Shown here: in pieces, positions 42,276 through 52,419 of the stretch
How positions within the stretch are numbered: position 1 is the stretch's first letter
Layout of the letters: every line of letters starts with the position of its first letter
Assembly (NCBI GenBank): GCA_902777835.1
Contig: CACYVC010000005.1
Span: forward strand, 85,305 to 149,304
Source: an uncultured Bacteroidales bacterium
GTDB lineage: Bacteria > Bacteroidota > Bacteroidia > Bacteroidales > Muribaculaceae
Reading direction: 5' to 3'
Length of the DNA stretch: 64,000 nucleotides
Translations under genes and position numbers: made by a program
Notes under the pieces: model-generated
What the model saw: the letters and a program-made list of their open reading frames with translations, nothing else
Told to the model about the DNA's origin: nothing
Database searches by the model: none

Positions 42276-42551
42276 ATGTACTTAGATCAAGAGAAGAAAA
42301 AAGAGATCTTTGGCACCTACGGCAAAAGCAATACTGATACTGGCTCACCCGAAGCTCAGATAGCATTATTCTCATACCGTATTGCCCACTTGACCGAGCA
42401 TTTGAAGGTCAACAAGAAGGATCATACGACTCAACGTGCACTTAAGATGCTTGTAGGTAAGCGTCGTCGTCTGTTGGATTATCTTATCCGCACCGACATC
42501 AACCGCTACCGTGCTATCATTGCCAAGAAGGAGCTTGGCATCCGCAAGTAA
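42276..42551 (+). CDS. rpsO: 30S ribosomal protein S15
   Basis: 91 residues, the expected length of about 89-91. The start is ATG 42276-42278 (MYLDQEKKKEIFGTYG); an upstream in-frame start would add nine unrelated residues. It binds 16S rRNA in the central domain. Seen: TGSPEAQIALFSYRIAHLTEHL and RRRLLDYLIRTDINRYRAII. It has its own promoter and a strong terminator. Confidence 0.97.
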   Translation: MYLDQEKKKEIFGTYGKSNTDTGSPEAQIALFSYRIAHLTEHLKVNKKDHTTQRALKMLVGKRRRLLDYLIRTDINRYRAIIAKKELGIRK

Positions 42552-42582
42552 TCACTTATTTGCACCGCGCAGACGTAAGTGG

Positions 42583-42626
42583 AAAGCCCCTGCAAGAGAA
42601 GAAGTCTTGAAGGGGCTTTTGTTTTT
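42583..42626 (+). terminator. Intrinsic terminator of rpsO
   Basis: AAAGCCCCT pairs with AGGGGCTTT, with an inner CAAGA/TCTTG stem, followed by TTGTTTTT. Confidence 0.88.
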
Positions 42627-42639
42627 ATAACATGAACTC

Positions 42640-43248
42640 ATGAGACACCTATTAGTAATACTACTCTTTGCTTCCATCTCACTGTTGGCCAAGGCACAGG
42701 ACGAGGTGCTTGAGGGCGACCTGCTTTTTGCTTATAGCTCAACCACGGGGCTAGCAATCAGCGAGGCCACAGTGCACGACGCCACGGCCCCACCCATCTA
42801 TCATGTGGCAATTGCCACATGGGTCGACGGCAAGCTATATGCCCTCGAGGCAATCGACGAGGGAGTGACTCTCACCCCATTCGAGAAATTCAGTGAGCGC
42901 TCACTAAATCAAGGTGGCATGTTGATTGGAAGATTACACGACCGCAGTGGCATCGACCAGAGCGTGAGTAATGCAATGGAGCATCTAGGAAAGCCCTACG
43001 ATGACCTTTACATGATTGACACACAAGAGATTTATTGCAGCGAGCTCGTGCAGCTGAGCTACGTTAACAGTAAGGGCCAGCGCCTTTTTCCGCTCATCAA
43101 CATGTCGTTCCATGACGCGCAAGGTCACATCATTGACTATTGGAGAGAACACTATGCAAAACATGGTATGGCAGTCCCTGAAGGCGCCCTCGGCACCAAC
43201 CCTGCCCAAATCGCCCACAACCCGGCAGTCATAATCCTCTCACATTAA
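42640..43248 (+). CDS. YiiX/YebB-like NlpC/P60 superfamily hydrolase
   Basis: 202 residues. Signal peptide about 1-19. A permuted papain-like fold of the YiiX type: the His is probably in PIYHVAIAT (near residue 50) and the nucleophilic Cys in QEIYCSELVQ (near 129), with LGKPYDDLYMID between. Relatives are peptidoglycan or lipid amidases; the substrate is unknown. Exported, so likely periplasmic. It converges on trxB, with a bidirectional terminator between them. Confidence 0.85.
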   Translation: MRHLLVILLFASISLLAKAQDEVLEGDLLFAYSSTTGLAISEATVHDATAPPIYHVAIATWVDGKLYALEAIDEGVTLTPFEKFSERSLNQGGMLIGRLHDRSGIDQSVSNAMEHLGKPYDDLYMIDTQEIYCSELVQLSYVNSKGQRLFPLINMSFHDAQGHIIDYWREHYAKHGMAVPEGALGTNPAQIAHNPAVIILSH

Positions 43249-43251
43249 TAT

Positions 43252-43293
43252 AAAAAAAGTGGTCTGAAAGGAATCCTTCTAGACCACTTTTTT
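43252..43293. terminator. Bidirectional terminator between the YiiX-like gene and trxB
   Basis: AAAAAAGTGGTCT pairs with AGACCACTTTTTT around an inner AAGG-CCTT hairpin. T-runs lie on both strands, serving the two convergent genes. Confidence 0.9.
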
Positions 43294-43324
43294 CAATATT
43301 CAATAGAATCGCACTTATTAATTG

Positions 43325-44257
43325 TTATAATGCTGCCAAAAACTTCTCCACATCAAGGGCTGCACGGCAACCGGTACCTGCCGCCGCCACGGCCTGACGG
43401 TAACGCGGATCAGCGACGTCGCCAGCGGCAAACACGCCCTCCACACTTGTAGCTGTAGTGGCCTTATCGGTCACAATATAACCTTGTTCATCAAGTTCAA
43501 GCTGTCCGCCCAAGAAAGCAGTATTTGGCTGATGGCCGATAGCAAGGAAAAAGCCATCGATAGCGATGTCAAATGCCTCCTCCTTGTCGGTGCCTTTATA
43601 TTTTATAAGGTGTGCTCCCTCTACCCCATTCTCTCCAAAGAGGCCTAGAGTGTTGGTATTGAACAGAATTTCGATGTTATCTTTCTCCTTCACACGCTGT
43701 TGCATGGCTGCACTGGCGCGCAGATAGTCCTTGCGAACAATCATATACACCTTGCTAGCCAAGTTACTCAGGTAGTGAGCCTCCTCGCAGGCTGTGTCGC
43801 CACCGCCCACTACGGCAACCACCTTCTTGCGGTAGAAGAAACCGTCGCAAGTGGCACATGCCGACACACCTTGACCTGCATATTTCTTTTCGTCGTCAAG
43901 GCCAAGGTATTTGGCCGAGGCTCCTGTGGCTACTATCACGGTGTCGGCCTCAATGGTTTCGCCGCCATCAAGTGTTGCAACAAATGGACGCTTGCTCAAA
44001 TCTACGCTTTTCACAAAACCAGAGCGTACGTCGGCACCCACATTCACCGCCTGCTCACGCATCTTCATCATCAAATCATACCCCTCTACTCCCGTTGGGA
44101 AACCAGGGAAATTCTCGATGGTTGTAGTGGTTGTCAACTGTCCGCCAGGTTGCAGACCCTCAAAGAGCACATTTTTCACATTGGCACGGGCGGTATAAAT
44201 CGCAGCGGTATATCCCGCAGGACCCGAACCGATTATCAAACATTGAACTTTTTCCAT
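43325..44257 (-). CDS. trxB: Thioredoxin-disulfide reductase
   Basis: 310 residues. An FAD- and NADPH-dependent reductase of thioredoxin. FAD motif LIIGSGPAGYTAAIYTARA at the N-terminus, redox pair CATC (Cys134, Cys137), NADPH motif VVGGGDTACEEAHYL, and the C-terminal FAD contact VFAAGDVADPRYRQAVAAAG. Standard length. It is downstream of the lolA-like gene on the same strand, spaced 65 nt. Confidence 0.96.
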   Translation of the reverse strand: MEKVQCLIIGSGPAGYTAAIYTARANVKNVLFEGLQPGGQLTTTTTIENFPGFPTGVEGYDLMMKMREQAVNVGADVRSGFVKSVDLSKRPFVATLDGGETIEADTVIVATGASAKYLGLDDEKKYAGQGVSACATCDGFFYRKKVVAVVGGGDTACEEAHYLSNLASKVYMIVRKDYLRASAAMQQRVKEKDNIEILFNTNTLGLFGENGVEGAHLIKYKGTDKEEAFDIAIDGFFLAIGHQPNTAFLGGQLELDEQGYIVTDKATTATSVEGVFAAGDVADPRYRQAVAAAGTGCRAALDVEKFLAAL

Positions 44258-44322
44258 ATAATTATTTTAGTAAACAATCGTTCAGCATGTTGCGTTGTCA
44301 ACGAAACTCAAGCAACCTAACA

Positions 44323-44937
44323 TCATCTCAAGTCCACAACTTCGGTACCAGCAGGCACTTGACTTTTATTGAACTCAAAGGTGCTGGCGTTAACACTGGC
44401 GTTCTTGTTGTAGTTGCTGATAGTGATAGTGGCTTTTGCGCCGTTGGTCTGCACTATCTCTGCCTTACTAATAAGCCACGTGGTGGTTGAAACTGTGACC
44501 AGCAAGTGCTTGACATTGCTCTTTTTCTTTGGAGTGAAACGCAAAGTATAGGTGCCGTTGCCCTTACCTCCCTTCGAAACAATATAGGTGCTTTTGAAGT
44601 TTTGCGCAACGCTATATGGGTTGGTCATCTGGAGGTCGGCGGCAGTGGGTGTGGTAATATTCACTTCGTCGGTAGCAGTGGAATAGCTCCACATAGTGGT
44701 GCCGTTATACCAGCACTTTACATCATTGGCCAAGAGACGGAACTTCTTGCCGCTCATCACCAGCGTGCCACTCGAATTGCCTTGCGACGACGTCATCACA
44801 TAGTTAGCACTAATGGCGTTACTCGATTTCATCGCACCAAGCACCTTGTCAACAACACTTGATGGCGACTGCGCGCTGGCAGTAGCAGCCATCACTATCA
44901 ATGATAATATCAATAAAACTGTTTTTCTCATATCCAT
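44323..44937 (-). CDS. LolA-like outer-membrane lipoprotein carrier protein
   Basis: 204 residues. Signal peptide about 1-24 (start 44937, or 44931 if the second Met is used). The rest fits the LolA/LolB half-barrel fold in size and strand pattern (YVMTSSQGNSSGTLVMSGKK, LANDVKCWYNGTTMWSYS). LolA shuttles lipoproteins through the periplasm. The position between ftsK and trxB matches the LolA context seen in other bacteria. Sequence identity to classical LolA is low, so the function is probable, not certain. Confidence 0.78.
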   Translation of the reverse strand: MDMRKTVLLILSLIVMAATASAQSPSSVVDKVLGAMKSSNAISANYVMTSSQGNSSGTLVMSGKKFRLLANDVKCWYNGTTMWSYSTATDEVNITTPTAADLQMTNPYSVAQNFKSTYIVSKGGKGNGTYTLRFTPKKKSNVKHLLVTVSTTTWLISKAEIVQTNGAKATITISNYNKNASVNASTFEFNKSQVPAGTEVVDLR

Positions 44938-45007
44938 TTTTTCTTCTTTAGACCAATTACGAAGGCGTTAGGTTTAAAGTTTCCAGCAAATGTGAGCATG
45001 GGACCAA

Positions 45008-47542
45008 TCAAAGCATCTGATCAAGTTCCATAGGACTCATTAGCACCTTACGGGGCTTGCCACCACTAGCGGGGCCCACAATGCCAGCAGCCTCTAGTTG
45101 GTCCATAATGCGTCCAGCACGGTTGTAGCCAATGTTGTAGCTGCGCTGCAGCGAAGAAGTCGATGCCATGTCCTTTTGTACCACCAGGCGTGCAATCTCC
45201 TCAAAGAGTGGATCGCGGTCGTTAGCACCGCCACCAGCCGACATGCCGCTAGCGTCAAATCCGCCACCTGTCTCACCCTCATAGTCGGGCAAGATGTAAG
45301 GCTGCTCGTGGCTCACCTCGGTATCGGCATCCTCCTGCTCCTTGATATAGTAGCAGATGTTTACAATCTCGGGAGTATCGATAAATGGACACTGCAGACG
45401 AGTTATCTCGCCATTAGCCGAGAACAGCATGTCACCACGGCCAATAAGTTGCTGAGCACCAGGACGATCGAGGATAATGCGACTGTCAACCAGCTGCGAC
45501 ACGCGGAATGCGATGCGACCAGGGAAGTTTGCCTTAATAAGACCTGTAATGACATTAGACGATGGTCTTTGAGTTGCGATAATCATGTGGATACCCACGG
45601 CACGAGCCTTTTGAGCGATGCGCACAATGGGTGTCTCCACCTCCTTGCCAGCGGTCATAATCAGGTCACTGAACTCATCTACAATCACCACAATGTAAGG
45701 CATATACTGGTAGAACTCGCCCTTCTCATTCATCTTGTGACGCAGTTCCTTGCGCCAACGCTTGTTGTAGTCTTCCAGCTTGCGCTCGCCCACTTCCTCA
45801 AGCACGAGGTAGCGGTTCTCCATCTCCTGAACAAGTGAGTTAAGGGTCTGCACCACTTTAGCTGTATCGGTAATGATGGCTTTATCCTCGCCTTCAACCT
45901 TGGCAAAGAAGTATTTCTCGAGCGAGGAATAGAGGCTGAACTCCACCTTCTTGGGGTCAACAAGCACAAATTTCAGTTCGCTTGGGCCTTTCTTATAGAG
46001 TAAAGAGGCAATAATAGCATTAAGTCCAACCGATTTACCTTGTCCGGTAGCACCAGCCACAAGCAAGTGAGGCATCTTGGTGAGGTCGGCAACAAACACA
46101 TCGTTGCTCACAGTGCTGCCAAGCACCATAGGCAACGCGGCCTTGCTCTCCTGGAATGCACGCGAAGCGATAGCCTCACGCATTGGCACCACCTGCGGGT
46201 CATGGTTAGGCACCTCAATGCCAATAGTTCCACGGCCTGGCATTGGCGCGATGATGCGTATGCCTAGAGCCGCCAAGCTCAAGGCTATATCGTCCTCAAG
46301 GTTGCGAATCTTGCTGATGCGCACGCCTTCTTCAGGCACTATCTCAAAGAGAGTCACTGTGGGACCCACATGAGCGATAATGGTCTTGATGGCAATGCCA
46401 TACTGTCCTAACGTCTCAACAATGCGACGTTTGTTGGCCTCTTGCTCTGCGACATCAACGTTATCGACATTAGTCTTGAGGTCGGCAAGCAGGTCAAGAG
46501 TCGGGAAACGATAATGCATATACTCACCTGTTGGGTCATGAGGGTTGGTAATACCCTTGGCAAGTTCTATATCTTTGGACTTCTCTATCTTCATATCAGG
46601 CTCTTTGTCACCACGACCTGACTTGCGAGAAGCACGGCGCTCCTTTTTATCATTAACAGGGGGGTCCTGCTTGTTGTCTTGATTATGGCGACTGCGCATT
46701 GGCACAGTCTCACTATGCTCATCGCCTTTGAAATCGCCCAACTCGGCAGTCATCTCAGTAGTGTTGCCATCATTTGCATCCTTTCCTTTATGTAAAATGC
46801 GTAACTTCCTGACTTTCTTGACAGTATTTATAACATCAACAATAAGCTGGTAGCATATCAATATCCACAACACCAACAAGATGAGGTTTACAGCTATCAT
46901 GCCTGGAATGCCCACCAGACCATAGAGCCACTGGTTAGCATAATGCCCCAAATCGCCACCTGGCCTGAAAAAAGAGAATTCGGCAAAGAACGTGCATGCC
47001 GAAACCACCATCGAAAAGGTGAGCATACTATATAGCGACGTGAAAGTGTAAGGATAGAAATTGGCACGACGGCGGCGCATTATCCTAAGGCCTATGACAA
47101 AACACCACACCACGATAATAAATGCCGCATAACCCACACCATTCTTGATGAAGAACTCGGCAGTGGCGGCGCCTATCGACCCGCCCAGGTTCTTCACTTT
47201 TGGTGTTGCCTCAGCAGGGTCAATAGCCGTTTTCATCTGCTGCTCTGTCATCTCAACTTTTGCATTATTGATAACATTGCCATTATACACCTTTCCCTGA
47301 TCGGCACCTCCAGAGAAAAGTACAAACGACAAGAAAGTGATCAACAAATACACTCCAAGTATCATCAGTATCACACCACCAGCAAGGCGGGTGCGATCAT
47401 GACTGAAGAAATTCAGGAACCGCCTCCAAGCAGAAACCTCCTCAATCTCTTGACGCTTGTTTTTCTCTTCTTGTTTCTTCTTTGAGCGCTCCTTTATCGC
47501 CGACGTATCGACGTGCTCAAACATTTGACTCTCTTTACTCAT
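45008..47542 (-). CDS. ftsK: DNA translocase FtsK/SpoIIIE
   Basis: 844 residues. A short cytoplasmic N-terminus, four membrane segments between about 45 and 235, a charged linker (250-330), then the RecA-like motor with Walker A GATGQGKSVG near residue 495 and Walker B YIVVIVDEFSDLI. The C-terminal gamma winged-helix domain (LQRSYNIGYNRAGRIMDQL) reads KOPS-type sequences. It pumps chromosome ends and activates XerCD at division. It lies downstream of trkH and upstream of the lolA-like gene on the minus strand. Confidence 0.95.
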   Translation of the reverse strand: MSKESQMFEHVDTSAIKERSKKKQEEKNKRQEIEEVSAWRRFLNFFSHDRTRLAGGVILMILGVYLLITFLSFVLFSGGADQGKVYNGNVINNAKVEMTEQQMKTAIDPAEATPKVKNLGGSIGAATAEFFIKNGVGYAAFIIVVWCFVIGLRIMRRRRANFYPYTFTSLYSMLTFSMVVSACTFFAEFSFFRPGGDLGHYANQWLYGLVGIPGMIAVNLILLVLWILICYQLIVDVINTVKKVRKLRILHKGKDANDGNTTEMTAELGDFKGDEHSETVPMRSRHNQDNKQDPPVNDKKERRASRKSGRGDKEPDMKIEKSKDIELAKGITNPHDPTGEYMHYRFPTLDLLADLKTNVDNVDVAEQEANKRRIVETLGQYGIAIKTIIAHVGPTVTLFEIVPEEGVRISKIRNLEDDIALSLAALGIRIIAPMPGRGTIGIEVPNHDPQVVPMREAIASRAFQESKAALPMVLGSTVSNDVFVADLTKMPHLLVAGATGQGKSVGLNAIIASLLYKKGPSELKFVLVDPKKVEFSLYSSLEKYFFAKVEGEDKAIITDTAKVVQTLNSLVQEMENRYLVLEEVGERKLEDYNKRWRKELRHKMNEKGEFYQYMPYIVVIVDEFSDLIMTAGKEVETPIVRIAQKARAVGIHMIIATQRPSSNVITGLIKANFPGRIAFRVSQLVDSRIILDRPGAQQLIGRGDMLFSANGEITRLQCPFIDTPEIVNICYYIKEQEDADTEVSHEQPYILPDYEGETGGGFDASGMSAGGGANDRDPLFEEIARLVVQKDMASTSSLQRSYNIGYNRAGRIMDQLEAAGIVGPASGGKPRKVLMSPMELDQML

Positions 47543-47603
47543 TTTTTCATTTCATTCACACCCTCGTTAGGGCAATTCTACAATATACTCGTTATTTTAT
47601 TTT

Positions 47604-49106
47604 TCAATCTTTCTTCCAGAAACTAGGGGTTAGCAACGCAAGAACAGTGAACACCTCTAGACGACCTATCATCATCTCTATTGCCAGCAGCCATTTGCAC
47701 ACATCGGGAATCATGGCAAACTTGTCGTCGCCACCCGTCATCTCGCCATAGCCAAAGCCAATGTTGCTGATAGCCGACAGCGAATTAAAAAACGCATCAA
47801 AGGCCGGTAAGCCAAACAAAGTGAGAATCACCGCCATAAACACCATCACCGCCACATAAATCGACAGGAATGCCAACACTTTCTCAACAATCACATGTGG
47901 CACCGACTTGCCGTCAAGTCGCACTGATGTCACCGCATTGCTATGCACCACCTTATACAACTCGTTCTTTATATTCTTCAGCAACACTACAAAGCGGTCG
48001 ATCTTGGCACCACCGGCAGTAGAACCCGCCATACCTCCAAAGAACATAAGCAGCATCAAGAAAAAGAAGATAAACTCGCCTTCATGCTCATAGTCGTAGG
48101 TGGCAAAGCCTGTTGACGTAATGGCTGAAATGGTGTCAAACACCGAAAGCACCAAAGCATAGTCCCACTCCTCAACAAAGCCCATATAAATGATGCGGGC
48201 GAAAACCACCACCGAGCCGAAAATGATTACAAAGAAATACCACTTAAGGGTGTCGCTGCGCTTGAACTCGCTGAACTTGCCACGAACCACCACATTGTAG
48301 ATGATGGTGAAATTGATACCACACACTGCCATGAACACTATAATCACTATATCGGTGTAATAGTCGTGCCAGAAGTGGAGGCCATTGTTCTTGGTTGAGA
48401 AACCACCAGTGGATACCGTGCTCATTGTGTGACATATAGCATCATACCAGTCCATGGGACCAACAGTTAGCAACACGGCAAGAACTACCGTAAACACCAG
48501 GTATATTCCCCACAAACTCTTGGCGGTCTGACTCACGCGAGGACGCATGCGCTCATGGGTGATGCCTGTCACTTCGCTGTTGAAGAGCGACACGCCGCCC
48601 TTATAGTTGAGCATAGGGATAACCGCAAGGGTGAACAGGATGATTCCCATACCGCCTATCCATTGCATCATCGAGCGCCAGAAAAGCACACCTCGTGGCA
48701 GGGCTTCAACATTGGTGATTACCGACGCTCCTGTAGTGGTAAATCCCGACATCGACTCAAAGAATCCATCGGTGACACTCGTCACAGTGCCCGAGAACAT
48801 GAACGGCAACATTCCAAAGATAGAGAAAAATATCCACACAGTGGCAGTGAGCAGCAGGCCCTCTCGCTTGCGCATTGTCTTGCTCTTGGGCTTGATGAAA
48901 TGGTTCATCACCAAGCCTGTGGCAAATGTTAATGCCACCGAAACACCAAACTCTGCTGCTACCAGCATCTCCTCATAAATAATAGCAACCACCAGAGGCA
49001 CTACCATAAATAATGCCTCAATCATAAGAAGCCATCCCACAACTCTCAGCACAATGGCAAAGTTGAAGGTGTGACTAAACTTGCGTGGTGCTACCAATAA
49101 ATGCAT
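47604..49106 (-). CDS. trkH: Trk system potassium uptake protein TrkH
   Basis: 500 residues. A multi-span membrane protein with four repeated pore loops. Selectivity-filter-like motifs include SGFTTTGAS, TGGFSTKN, TSTGFA and NIGFGYG. It conducts K+ (and Na+) under control of the cytoplasmic TrkA ring encoded immediately upstream, 54 nt away. The order dxs-trkA-trkH indicates a single transcript. Confidence 0.93.
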   Translation of the reverse strand: MHLLVAPRKFSHTFNFAIVLRVVGWLLMIEALFMVVPLVVAIIYEEMLVAAEFGVSVALTFATGLVMNHFIKPKSKTMRKREGLLLTATVWIFFSIFGMLPFMFSGTVTSVTDGFFESMSGFTTTGASVITNVEALPRGVLFWRSMMQWIGGMGIILFTLAVIPMLNYKGGVSLFNSEVTGITHERMRPRVSQTAKSLWGIYLVFTVVLAVLLTVGPMDWYDAICHTMSTVSTGGFSTKNNGLHFWHDYYTDIVIIVFMAVCGINFTIIYNVVVRGKFSEFKRSDTLKWYFFVIIFGSVVVFARIIYMGFVEEWDYALVLSVFDTISAITSTGFATYDYEHEGEFIFFFLMLLMFFGGMAGSTAGGAKIDRFVVLLKNIKNELYKVVHSNAVTSVRLDGKSVPHVIVEKVLAFLSIYVAVMVFMAVILTLFGLPAFDAFFNSLSAISNIGFGYGEMTGGDDKFAMIPDVCKWLLAIEMMIGRLEVFTVLALLTPSFWKKD

Positions 49107-49160
49107 AAATCTTTATCTTTTTTATCGTTCTTCTTTGTTGCTCGGTTATCTAACCACTTT

Positions 49161-50492
49161 TTATCCAAACATTCTCTCTATCTTGTGTATAGCACCCGAT
49201 AGACAAAAGACAACCACCTTATCGCCTGCCATCAGTTGGGTGTCGCCATTTACCAACTGTCCCACGCCACCGCGTACCATTCCGGCAATCGTCATGTCGC
49301 GGCTGAGCTTCAAATCTTTGACCATAGCTTTGGTGACCTTAGCTCCAGCACCCACTTCGAGCTCGGCGACCTCGGCATCGGCAAGGGCAAGGCACTTGGC
49401 ATTGTCGGTGTCGTCATCAATCATCATTTGGAAAATGGTGCTCGAGGCAATAAGTTTCTTGTTGATGATTGTGCCAATATTGAAGTTCTCGGCCTCGTTG
49501 ATAAACTGAAGGTTCTCAACTTGGGCTATTGTCTTCTTCATGCCTAATTCTTTAGCCATGATGCAGCTCAGGATGTTGCTCTCGCTGCTGTCGCCCATAG
49601 CGGCAAACACGTCATAGTCTTCCACGCCTTCTTCCTCAAGCACATCGTTGTTGCCTGCCTCATAATGCACAATGTTGCACTCGGGCAACTCATCGGCAAG
49701 TTCCTCACAACGCGCACGGTCGCTATGCATGATCTTCACCTTGTACTTGCCCGATATTAGCTGGGCCAATTGCCTCACTATCTCGTTGCCGCCATTGATG
49801 AGCACTCGTTCAACCTTATGATTGTCTTTTCCGCACACTTCCATCACCGCATTCACATTATTGGGGGTAGTGGCAATGTAGAGGATGTCGTTAGCCAAGA
49901 GATCGTCATATCCACCAGGGATGATAATCTCACGGTTGCGCTTTATGGCATTCACGTGCATAAAACTTGATATATGCCCCAAGTCCTTGAGTTTGTGATT
50001 CACAAGGCGGGAATTTTCCCTAATCTTCACTCCCACCACAATGAGCTGACCATTAAGCATCTCAAACCAGTTTCTTACCCAGTTGTGCTCAATAGCAGTC
50101 TTAATCTCGAGGGCAGCAAGATACTCAGGATAGATGAGAGCATCTATGCCATATGAGGAGAAGAACTTCTTGGAAGCGGGTTTCATGAACTCGAAGTTGT
50201 CGATGCGAGCTACCGCCTTACGGCAACCTAGACTCTTAGCCATAGAACTGGCTATAACGTTGATGGTCTCATGGGGAGTGACTGCTATAAAGATATCAGC
50301 ACTCCCTACTTTGATGCTTTTGAGCACATCAAACGACACTGCGCTGCCTATAACTGTCATTAGGTTATAGTTGTCGAGGTTGTGAAGTTTTTTCACATCC
50401 TTGTCAACAACGATAATGTCTTGCTCCTCATTAGAGAGCATTTTGGCCAAGTGGGTGCCCACTTCGCCAGCTCCGGCGATCACGATTCTCAT
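49161..50492 (-). CDS. trkA: Trk system potassium uptake regulatory protein TrkA
   Basis: 443 residues made of two RCK units, each with an NAD-binding Rossmann fold (IVIAGAGEVGTHLAKML at the N-terminus, and VLINGGNEIVRQLAQL near 230) and a TrkA-C domain. It forms the nucleotide-gated ring on TrkH. Its start codon overlaps the dxs stop by four bases (ATGA), implying translational coupling to dxs. The second Rossmann motif is GGNEIV instead of GxGxxG, a common deviation. Confidence 0.93.
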   Translation of the reverse strand: MRIVIAGAGEVGTHLAKMLSNEEQDIIVVDKDVKKLHNLDNYNLMTVIGSAVSFDVLKSIKVGSADIFIAVTPHETINVIASSMAKSLGCRKAVARIDNFEFMKPASKKFFSSYGIDALIYPEYLAALEIKTAIEHNWVRNWFEMLNGQLIVVGVKIRENSRLVNHKLKDLGHISSFMHVNAIKRNREIIIPGGYDDLLANDILYIATTPNNVNAVMEVCGKDNHKVERVLINGGNEIVRQLAQLISGKYKVKIMHSDRARCEELADELPECNIVHYEAGNNDVLEEEGVEDYDVFAAMGDSSESNILSCIMAKELGMKKTIAQVENLQFINEAENFNIGTIINKKLIASSTIFQMMIDDDTDNAKCLALADAEVAELEVGAGAKVTKAMVKDLKLSRDMTIAGMVRGGVGQLVNGDTQLMAGDKVVVFCLSGAIHKIERMFG

Positions 50493-52414
50493 CTGTCGGT
50501 ATCTTTTAGCAATAGTTTCACTTCTTTCTCAATCGATGCGGGGTCGAGACCACACATCTCATGCAACTGTTTCACGGTACCCTGGTCAACAAACGTGTCG
50601 GCCACGCCCAAGCGCACCAATCGTGCGCTGATGTTACGATCTGCAAGCCATTCGGCGACTGCGCCGCCCAAGCCTCCAGTAGTAGTGCCTTCCTCAATGG
50701 TAATAATCTTGCGGTAGCGACTTGCCACCTCCTGCAAGATTTCCTCGTCTAGGGGTTTAAGGAATATCATGTCATAGTGTGCCACATCAATACCCTGCTC
50801 GTGGAGCGAGGCACAAGCCTCTATCACATTGGTGCCAATGGTGCCTAAGCTCAGTATAGCCACGTCATTGCCGTCGCAAATTTTGCGGCCTTTACCAAGG
50901 GGCAAAACCATTGGGTCATTGTGCCAGTCAACGATTTTCCCGGCTCCACGAGGGTAACGGATGGAGAATGGACCATCGTTGTAGTTGTTGGCAGTGAACA
51001 TAAGGTTTCGCAGACTGTGCTCGTCCATTGGGGCACTAACCACCATGCCAGGGATGGCACGCATGAATGCCATGTCAAACAGGCCATGATGCGTAACGCC
51101 GTCCTCTCCTACCAGACCAGCACGGTCAAGGCAGAAGGTCACTGGCAACCGCGCTATAGACACGTCGTTGATGATAGAGTCGTAGGCGCGCTGCAAGAAG
51201 GCGCTATAGATAGCCACGTAAGGTTTCAGACCTTCTTTGGCCAAGCCTCCTGCAAAGGTCACGGCATGTCCCTCACTGATGCCCACGTCGAAAGTGCGGG
51301 TGGGATAAGCCTCCTGCATCAACGACACTGAGGTTCCCGAAGGCATTGCAGCAGTGATAGCGACAATCTTGTCATCGTCCTTGGCCATCTCCACTAGTGT
51401 CTTACCAAACACATCCTGGAACTTCAATGGCTTGCCGCTCGACGAACCCTTTATGCGCTCACCAGTATCTTCGTCAAACTTGCCTGGCGCATGCCAAGTT
51501 GTGGGGTCCTTCTCGGCGGGCTCATAACCCTTGCCCTTAACGGTGCGAACATGCACCAACTTGGGGCCGGTCATGTCTTTAATGTCGCTGAAAGTTTTCA
51601 CCAAGCGCTTCACGTCGTGACCGTCGAAGGGGCCGAAATAGCGGATGTTCAAACCTTCAAATATATTTTGTCGCCCAGTGAGCATCGACTTCATGGCGTT
51701 ATTGAAACGCATCACTACTCCCTTACCACTGTCGCCAATAACGTGATGCTTGCGCATAAACTGATAAGTCTTGTAGCGCATATTGTTATAGCGCTTCGAC
51801 GCCGTGAGTCGTGTCATATACTCACCTAGAGCACCTACTGGGCGGTCAATCGACATATCGTTGTCATTGAGCACGATGAGCAGGTTATTCTTGTGATTAG
51901 AGGCATTATTTATTCCCTCAAAAGCCAAGCCACCACTTATCGACGCGTCGCCAATAACAGCCACAACTCGGCGATCGAGCTTGTGCTGAAGCTCGCTGGC
52001 AATCGACATGCCCAGCGCTGCCGATATGGAGTTACTGGCATGACCAGCCTGGAAGGTGTCATACTCGCTCTCGCTCGGGTTAGGGAAACCGCTCAAACCG
52101 TCTTTCTTGCGATTGGTAGAAAAACTATCGCGACGGCCTGTCAATATTTTGTGCGCGTAGGCCTGATGACCAACATCCCAAACCAAACGATCGTCGGGAG
52201 TGTTGAACACATAGTGCAACGCCACGGCAATCTCCACGGCACCCATGCTCGAGGCGAAGTGGCCAGGATTCTCGCTCAGTTCATGCACTATAAACCGGCG
52301 CAGCTCATCACACACCGCAGGCAGTTGCTCCACGTCGAGTTTCTTGAGGTCGGCGGGACTGTCAATCTTCGCCAACAACGGAAAATGCTCCTGTATATAT
52401 TCTTTGCTTGACAT
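50489..52414 (-). CDS. dxs: 1-deoxy-D-xylulose 5-phosphate synthase
   Basis: 641 residues. A TPP enzyme that joins pyruvate and glyceraldehyde 3-phosphate, the first MEP step. The TPP motif begins VIGDASISGG and ends LNDNDMSI, with GDA in place of the usual GDG. The catalytic Glu is in GISEGHAVTFAGG. The transketolase C-domain is complete. It lies five bases after the stop of a 58-residue membrane protein gene and overlaps trkA by 4 nt. dxr and ispF are in other operons of the window. Confidence 0.95.
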   Translation of the reverse strand: MSSKEYIQEHFPLLAKIDSPADLKKLDVEQLPAVCDELRRFIVHELSENPGHFASSMGAVEIAVALHYVFNTPDDRLVWDVGHQAYAHKILTGRRDSFSTNRKKDGLSGFPNPSESEYDTFQAGHASNSISAALGMSIASELQHKLDRRVVAVIGDASISGGLAFEGINNASNHKNNLLIVLNDNDMSIDRPVGALGEYMTRLTASKRYNNMRYKTYQFMRKHHVIGDSGKGVVMRFNNAMKSMLTGRQNIFEGLNIRYFGPFDGHDVKRLVKTFSDIKDMTGPKLVHVRTVKGKGYEPAEKDPTTWHAPGKFDEDTGERIKGSSSGKPLKFQDVFGKTLVEMAKDDDKIVAITAAMPSGTSVSLMQEAYPTRTFDVGISEGHAVTFAGGLAKEGLKPYVAIYSAFLQRAYDSIINDVSIARLPVTFCLDRAGLVGEDGVTHHGLFDMAFMRAIPGMVVSAPMDEHSLRNLMFTANNYNDGPFSIRYPRGAGKIVDWHNDPMVLPLGKGRKICDGNDVAILSLGTIGTNVIEACASLHEQGIDVAHYDMIFLKPLDEEILQEVASRYRKIITIEEGTTTGGLGGAVAEWLADRNISARLVRLGVADTFVDQGTVKQLHEMCGLDPASIEKEVKLLLKDTDR

Positions 52415-52419
52415 TTAAA

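Noticed and set aside
43700-44320. Plus-strand open frame of 206 codons opposite trxB
   Set aside because: Shadow of a conserved gene; it runs over the trxB start without signals of its own.
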